From Micromonospora wenchangensis (GTDB lineage Bacteria > Actinomycetota > Actinomycetes > Mycobacteriales > Micromonosporaceae), in NCBI RefSeq assembly GCF_002210435.1, contig NZ_MZMV01000029.1:22644-86643 (forward strand): 64,000 nt of DNA, read 5' to 3'. The translations under genes were made by a program, and so were the position numbers. This document shows, one piece after another, positions 60,898-64,000 of the stretch. The notes beneath the pieces are model-generated. The model was given only the letters and a program-made list of their open reading frames with translations. It had not been told where the DNA came from and ran no database searches. The first letter of the stretch is position 1. Each line of letters begins with the position of its first letter.

Positions 60898-62445
60898 GTG
60901 GACACCTCGCCCGACCAGCCACCACGCCCACCGGGAGCCGGTCCGGGCCGCCGCCGCTACGGCCGGCACCACCGCGACGCCGTGGAGGAGGACGCGCCGG
61001 GCCGGCGACGGATCACCCTGGTCGCCCTGGTCGTGGTCGCCGTCACCGCTGCCGCCGCCCTCGTGGCCGGCCTGCTCACCGGCGCATCCGCCCCGACCGC
61101 GACGACGCGGGCGCTCACCGACGACGAGGCCGAACGGCTCGCCGCCGTCCGGGTCGGCACCTACCGGGACGTCCGGGCCGGGGTACGGGTGGCCGTCGGC
61201 ACCGGGGCCGGCCGCACCGACCTGGTCGGCTGGGTCGACTGGTCCCGCCCGCTGGCCTACCTCGACGTGGGCGGCCCGGGGGCCGGGCAGGACCGGGGCC
61301 TGGTGCAGGCCACCCCGTCGGCGGTGGTGCAACGCCCCAACCCCGCCGCGATCGTGAACCCGGCCCGGCCACCGCTGGTGCCGCCCGGTGACCGCTGGCG
61401 GCTGCGCAACCCGCCACCCGGGCGGGGGCTGGCCGGGGCGCTCACCGTGCTCTTCGCGCTCGCCGCCGACCGGGCGGCACCCGCCGCACCGCTACGTGCC
61501 GGTGGCGGCCGGTGGCTCGGCCGGGAGACCCTCGGCGGCGACCCCGTCGACGTCCTCCAGGCGGCGCTGTGGCCGGCCACCGCGCCCGGTGCCACTGCCA
61601 CCGCGCTCGCCACCAACTCGTCCACCGCCACCGCGCCGGGTGGTCGTCCGGCCGCCGACGCCGACCCCCGCTGGTGGGTGGACCGCGACGCGCGGCTGCG
61701 CCGCTGGGCGGGACGGCTCGCCGACGGCACCCCGATGACGGTGGACCTGGACCGGGTCGACCGACCGACGCCCTGGCCCGTCGACGCGCTCGGTGGCCGA
61801 CCCGGACTGCCCCGCGCCGCCACCGACGAGGAGACCGCCCGGCTGGGCCGGCTCGCCACCCGGCTGCGCGCCGGCACCGGGAGCGCGGCCGTCACCGTGA
61901 CCGCACCCCTCGGCAGCGCCGCCAACCTGCGCGGCGGCGGCTGGCTGAGCTGGTCGGCCGGCGTCGCCTACCTGTCCGTCGCCGAACTGGACACCCTCGG
62001 CCGCCGGACGCTGCGGCGTCGGGACCGGGCCGGCTTCGCCCGGGCGGACGTACCGGTCGGACCGCACGCCGCGGCCGCCGGCCCGTCGGCGGCACCGCCG
62101 CCGCCGCTGCCGACCGGGGCGGGCTGGCGGCTCGCTGGCCAGCCGGTCGACGAGTTGGACGCGCTGGTCGACGCGGCGGTGCGGGCCGCCGGACCGACCC
62201 CGGACGCCACCACCACGGTCCACCTCCGCAGCGACCGACGGGCCGGTCGCCCGGTGGACGTGTTCGAGGTACGCCGCCAGGGCCAACGGCTGCGGTACTG
62301 GCTGGACCGTTCCGGCTTCCTGCACCGGTTGGAGCTGCGCACCACCGGCGGGCTGTGGGCGCAACTGGAGCTGACCCCCGGTCCCCTGCCGGCGGGGATC
62401 GTCCCCGCCCACCGGAAACCGCCCCCGCCCGCCCGGCCCCGTTGA
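60898..62445 (+). CDS. Membrane-anchored protein with internal duplication, function unknown
   Basis: A 515-residue protein. A Pro/Arg/Gly-rich cytosolic tail of about 38 residues (with RRRYGRHHRD) is followed by one membrane helix (about residues 39-60) and a large external part. That part appears to be two related halves. Each starts with a DDEAERLA or DEETARLG helix, then a GRTDLVGWVDWSRPLAYLDV or GGGWLSWSAGVAYLSV strand pair, and ends with a WWVDRDARLRRWAG or YWLDRSGFLHRLEL strand pair. I do not recognise a family; the layout recalls LolA/LprG-like lipid-binding folds, but that is a guess. GTG at 60898 chosen by context. Confidence 0.75.
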   Translation: MDTSPDQPPRPPGAGPGRRRYGRHHRDAVEEDAPGRRRITLVALVVVAVTAAAALVAGLLTGASAPTATTRALTDDEAERLAAVRVGTYRDVRAGVRVAVGTGAGRTDLVGWVDWSRPLAYLDVGGPGAGQDRGLVQATPSAVVQRPNPAAIVNPARPPLVPPGDRWRLRNPPPGRGLAGALTVLFALAADRAAPAAPLRAGGGRWLGRETLGGDPVDVLQAALWPATAPGATATALATNSSTATAPGGRPAADADPRWWVDRDARLRRWAGRLADGTPMTVDLDRVDRPTPWPVDALGGRPGLPRAATDEETARLGRLATRLRAGTGSAAVTVTAPLGSAANLRGGGWLSWSAGVAYLSVAELDTLGRRTLRRRDRAGFARADVPVGPHAAAAGPSAAPPPPLPTGAGWRLAGQPVDELDALVDAAVRAAGPTPDATTTVHLRSDRRAGRPVDVFEVRRQGQRLRYWLDRSGFLHRLELRTTGGLWAQLELTPGPLPAGIVPAHRKPPPPARPR

Positions 62446-62458
62446 CCCGGCAGGACGG

Positions 62459-63664
62459 TCAGGGCCGCCAGCCGGTCTGCGCCGCCCAGTCCTGCGCCCG
62501 CAGGTACTCCTCGGCGAACCACGGGTCGTCGGCGGTGCCGGACCCCCCGCCGTCCGGCGCCGCCGCCGCCAGCTCCCGCTTCACCACCAGGTACGCCGCC
62601 CGGCGATCGGGGTCGGCACGCAGGTGGTCACGCATCAGCAGGGCGTGCCGCCAGCCGGCCGAGCCCGCCACCCGCAGGTGCACGGCGACCGGCCGGCCCG
62701 GGTCGGCGCTGCCGTGCAGCCGCTGCTCCCAGCCCTCGTCACCGCCCCCGCCCGGCCCGGCGTCGCGGCCCGCCCAGCGGGGGCGGTCCCCCCGCACGCC
62801 GGGCACCCTCGGGAAGCCGGCGTCGGCGAGCCGGCCCGCCAACGGACCGTCCGCCTCGGCCAACGACGACACGGTCACCTGCACGTCGATGACGTCCCGC
62901 CCGGCCAGCCCGGGGACGGCGGTCGAGCCGACATGGTCGATCCGCAGGTCGTCGGGGGCGAGCGCGTGCCGGATCCGGGCGGCGAGCCGGGCGTACTGCT
63001 GCGGCCAGGTCGGGTCCGGCTCGGTCGGCACCACCGGCCCCGGGGCCACCCGCTGTTCCCGCACGTTGCGCTCGTAGGGCACCAGGCGTGCCGACCAGAG
63101 AGCGTCCACAGCGGCGTGCAACTCGTCGAGGCCGCCGTCGTTGTCGAGCACCACGTCGGCCGCCGCGCGACGACGGGCGTCGTCGGCCTGCGCCGCGATC
63201 CGCCGCTCGGCCTCCGCACGGCTCATCCCCCGGGTCCGCATCAGCCGCTCCAGCCGGGTCGCCACGGCCGTCTGCACCACCACCACCAGGTGGTACGTCG
63301 GCGCGAGCCCCACCTCCACCAGCAGCGGTACGTCGTTGACCACCACCGCGTCGGCTGGGGCCGCGGCGAACAGCTCGGCGGACCGGGCACGTACCAGGGG
63401 GTGGGTGATCTCCTCCAGCCGGCGACGGGCGGTCGTGTCGGCGAAGACCAGCGCGCCCAGCGCCGCCCGGTCCAGTGCCCCGTCGGCGGTCAGCACCCGG
63501 TCGGAGAACGCGGCGACGATCGCGGCCAACCCCTCGGTGCCCGGCGCCACCACCTCGCGGGCGATCCGGTCGGCGTCGACGATCACCGCGCCCCGCTCGG
63601 CCAGCCGGGTCGCCACGGCGCTCTTGCCGGACCCGATGCCACCGGTCAACCCCACCCTCAGCAC
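62459..63664 (-). CDS. coaE: CoaE dephospho-CoA kinase fused to a GrpB/UPF0157 domain
   Basis: Last enzyme of coenzyme A synthesis. The 401-residue protein has an N-terminal kinase of about 200 residues with the P-loop GGIGSGKS (residues 8-15), IVDADRIAREVVAPG, THPLVRARSAELF and VVNDVPLLVEVGLAP, then a C-terminal GrpB/UPF0157 domain (WPQQYARLAARI, IDHVGSTAVPGLAGRDVIDVQVTV, YLVVKRELA), a nucleotidyltransferase-like fold. The same fusion is known in mycobacterial CoaE. The GTG at 63664 begins VLRVGLTGGIGSG. It converges on the 60898 gene with a 13-base gap. Confidence 0.96.
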   Translation of the reverse strand: MLRVGLTGGIGSGKSAVATRLAERGAVIVDADRIAREVVAPGTEGLAAIVAAFSDRVLTADGALDRAALGALVFADTTARRRLEEITHPLVRARSAELFAAAPADAVVVNDVPLLVEVGLAPTYHLVVVVQTAVATRLERLMRTRGMSRAEAERRIAAQADDARRRAAADVVLDNDGGLDELHAAVDALWSARLVPYERNVREQRVAPGPVVPTEPDPTWPQQYARLAARIRHALAPDDLRIDHVGSTAVPGLAGRDVIDVQVTVSSLAEADGPLAGRLADAGFPRVPGVRGDRPRWAGRDAGPGGGGDEGWEQRLHGSADPGRPVAVHLRVAGSAGWRHALLMRDHLRADPDRRAAYLVVKRELAAAAPDGGGSGTADDPWFAEEYLRAQDWAAQTGWRP

Positions 63665-64000
63665 CGACCCAGTCAACCGGATCGCCCTCCCCCACACCAC
63701 ACCGCCCCACCCCACCGACTCGCCCCCCACCCACCCGCACCCGCACCGTCGCACCCGCGTCACCCCAGCCGCGTCGTCGCCGCGCAACGTCGCCGATACA
63801 GCGGCATCCGACGCCGGCAAGCCCGCAATGTCGGCGATGTAGCGGTATCCGCGCTGCGCGACAGCGCAATGTCGCCACACCTGAGTCGATCTCCGTCGCG
63901 AGGGCGGGCCGACCCGGACGGCAGCGACGACAGGGCAGGCCGGACGACCGGGCCGAGCCGAGCCGGACCGGGCCGAGCCGGGCCAAGCCGAGCCGGACCG
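63665..64000. other. Repeat-rich intergenic region at the right edge
   Basis: No gene found. It contains the periodic element described separately (63783-63880) and, from about 63945 to the edge, short imperfect iterations of CCGAGCCGGACCGGG. The promoter of coaE should lie in the first 100 bases; no clear element is visible there. Confidence 0.5.
63783..63880 (+). repeat. 41-base periodic copies of the intergenic GCGGTATCC element
   Basis: CGCAACGTCGCCGATACAGC (63783-63802) followed by GGCATCCG is repeated at 63824-63851 as CGCAATGTCGGCGATGTAGC plus GGTATCCG, exactly 41 bases later, with five differences in 28. A third, partial copy starts at 63865 (CGCAATGTCG), again after 41 bases. The second copy contains GGCGATGTAGCGGTATCC, which is also found, with two changes, in the recQ-uvrC gap. 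Confidence 0.7.

Noticed and set aside
63945..64000. Tandem CCGAGCCGGACCGGG-like iterations at the edge
   Set aside because: Low-complexity GC-rich sequence cut by the window end; too short to call a microsatellite or origin element.

Overview
The window comes from a very GC-rich actinobacterium, most likely a Micromonosporaceae chromosome (Micromonospora or a close relative). Evidence: third codon positions are almost all G or C; RbpA, WhiA, a SufR-type Suf regulator, a mycothiol-type DinB enzyme, a WhiJ-like XRE/DUF397 pair and a CoaE-GrpB fusion are all present; and the gene order is the core actinobacterial block ctaA/ctaB-tkt-tal-zwf-opcA-pgl-rbpA-secG-tpiA-pgk-gap-whiA-yvcK-rapZ-uvrC-uvrA-uvrB-coaE. 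The assignment rests on gene content and order, not on a search. No transposase, integrase, rRNA, tRNA or CRISPR array was seen.

Layout. 1-3347 (minus): sufR-sufB-sufD, iron-sulfur cluster assembly, running off the left edge. 3463-7035: haem A synthase (ctaA), an ATP-grasp ligase with a small partner protein, and haem O synthase (ctaB). 7300-14479 (plus): transketolase, transaldolase, glucose-6-phosphate dehydrogenase, OpcA and 6-phosphogluconolactonase. A pgi gene is not seen, and the tal-zwf gap is packed with hairpins. 14523-21588 (minus): rbpA, secG with a clear intrinsic terminator, the coupled gap-pgk-tpiA glycolytic operon, then whiA-yvcK-rapZ. 21858-36149: a SWIM zinc-finger protein, recQ, uvrC, a secreted nuclease-fold/jacalin protein divergent from a secreted penicillin-acylase/discoidin protein, a Rieske lipoprotein, uvrA and rsgA. 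36327-46887: an accessory stretch of small enzymes, a DedA protein, a cold-shock protein, a WhiJ-like regulator locus, a CocE hydrolase, and a MarR regulator divergent from an MMPL exporter. 47278-54188: typA, a cytosolic class-A beta-lactamase-fold protein, a protein phosphatase, a dipeptide epimerase with an NlpC/P60 peptidase (cell-wall peptide recycling), and a TerC-family protein behind a yybP-ykoY manganese riboswitch. 54633-63664: a monooxygenase, an SDR, an XRE regulator, the uvrB-AraC-VOC operon, a membrane-anchored repeat protein and coaE. The right edge is a repeat-rich gap.

The strongest system-level signal is regulatory. uvrA, uvrB, uvrC and recQ each have upstream the same two-part motif, [G/T]TGTCG-N11-TANNNT, with identical spacing. 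This is the form described in mycobacteria for the LexA-independent DNA-damage promoter (RecA-NDp, read by PafBC). In recQ, uvrC and uvrB the -10 element ends so that the predicted transcript starts at the start codon, so these mRNAs are probably leaderless. Because uvrB overlaps the next gene by GTGA, an AraC regulator and a VOC protein would be carried into the same response.

Other signals beyond the genes are a family of intergenic palindromic repeats with core GGCGATGTNGCGGTATCC (two gaps, one with a 41-base period), a 44-base near-perfect hairpin upstream of rapZ, a 16-codon leader ORF coupled by GTGA to a small protein gene, and many strong hairpins between convergent genes.
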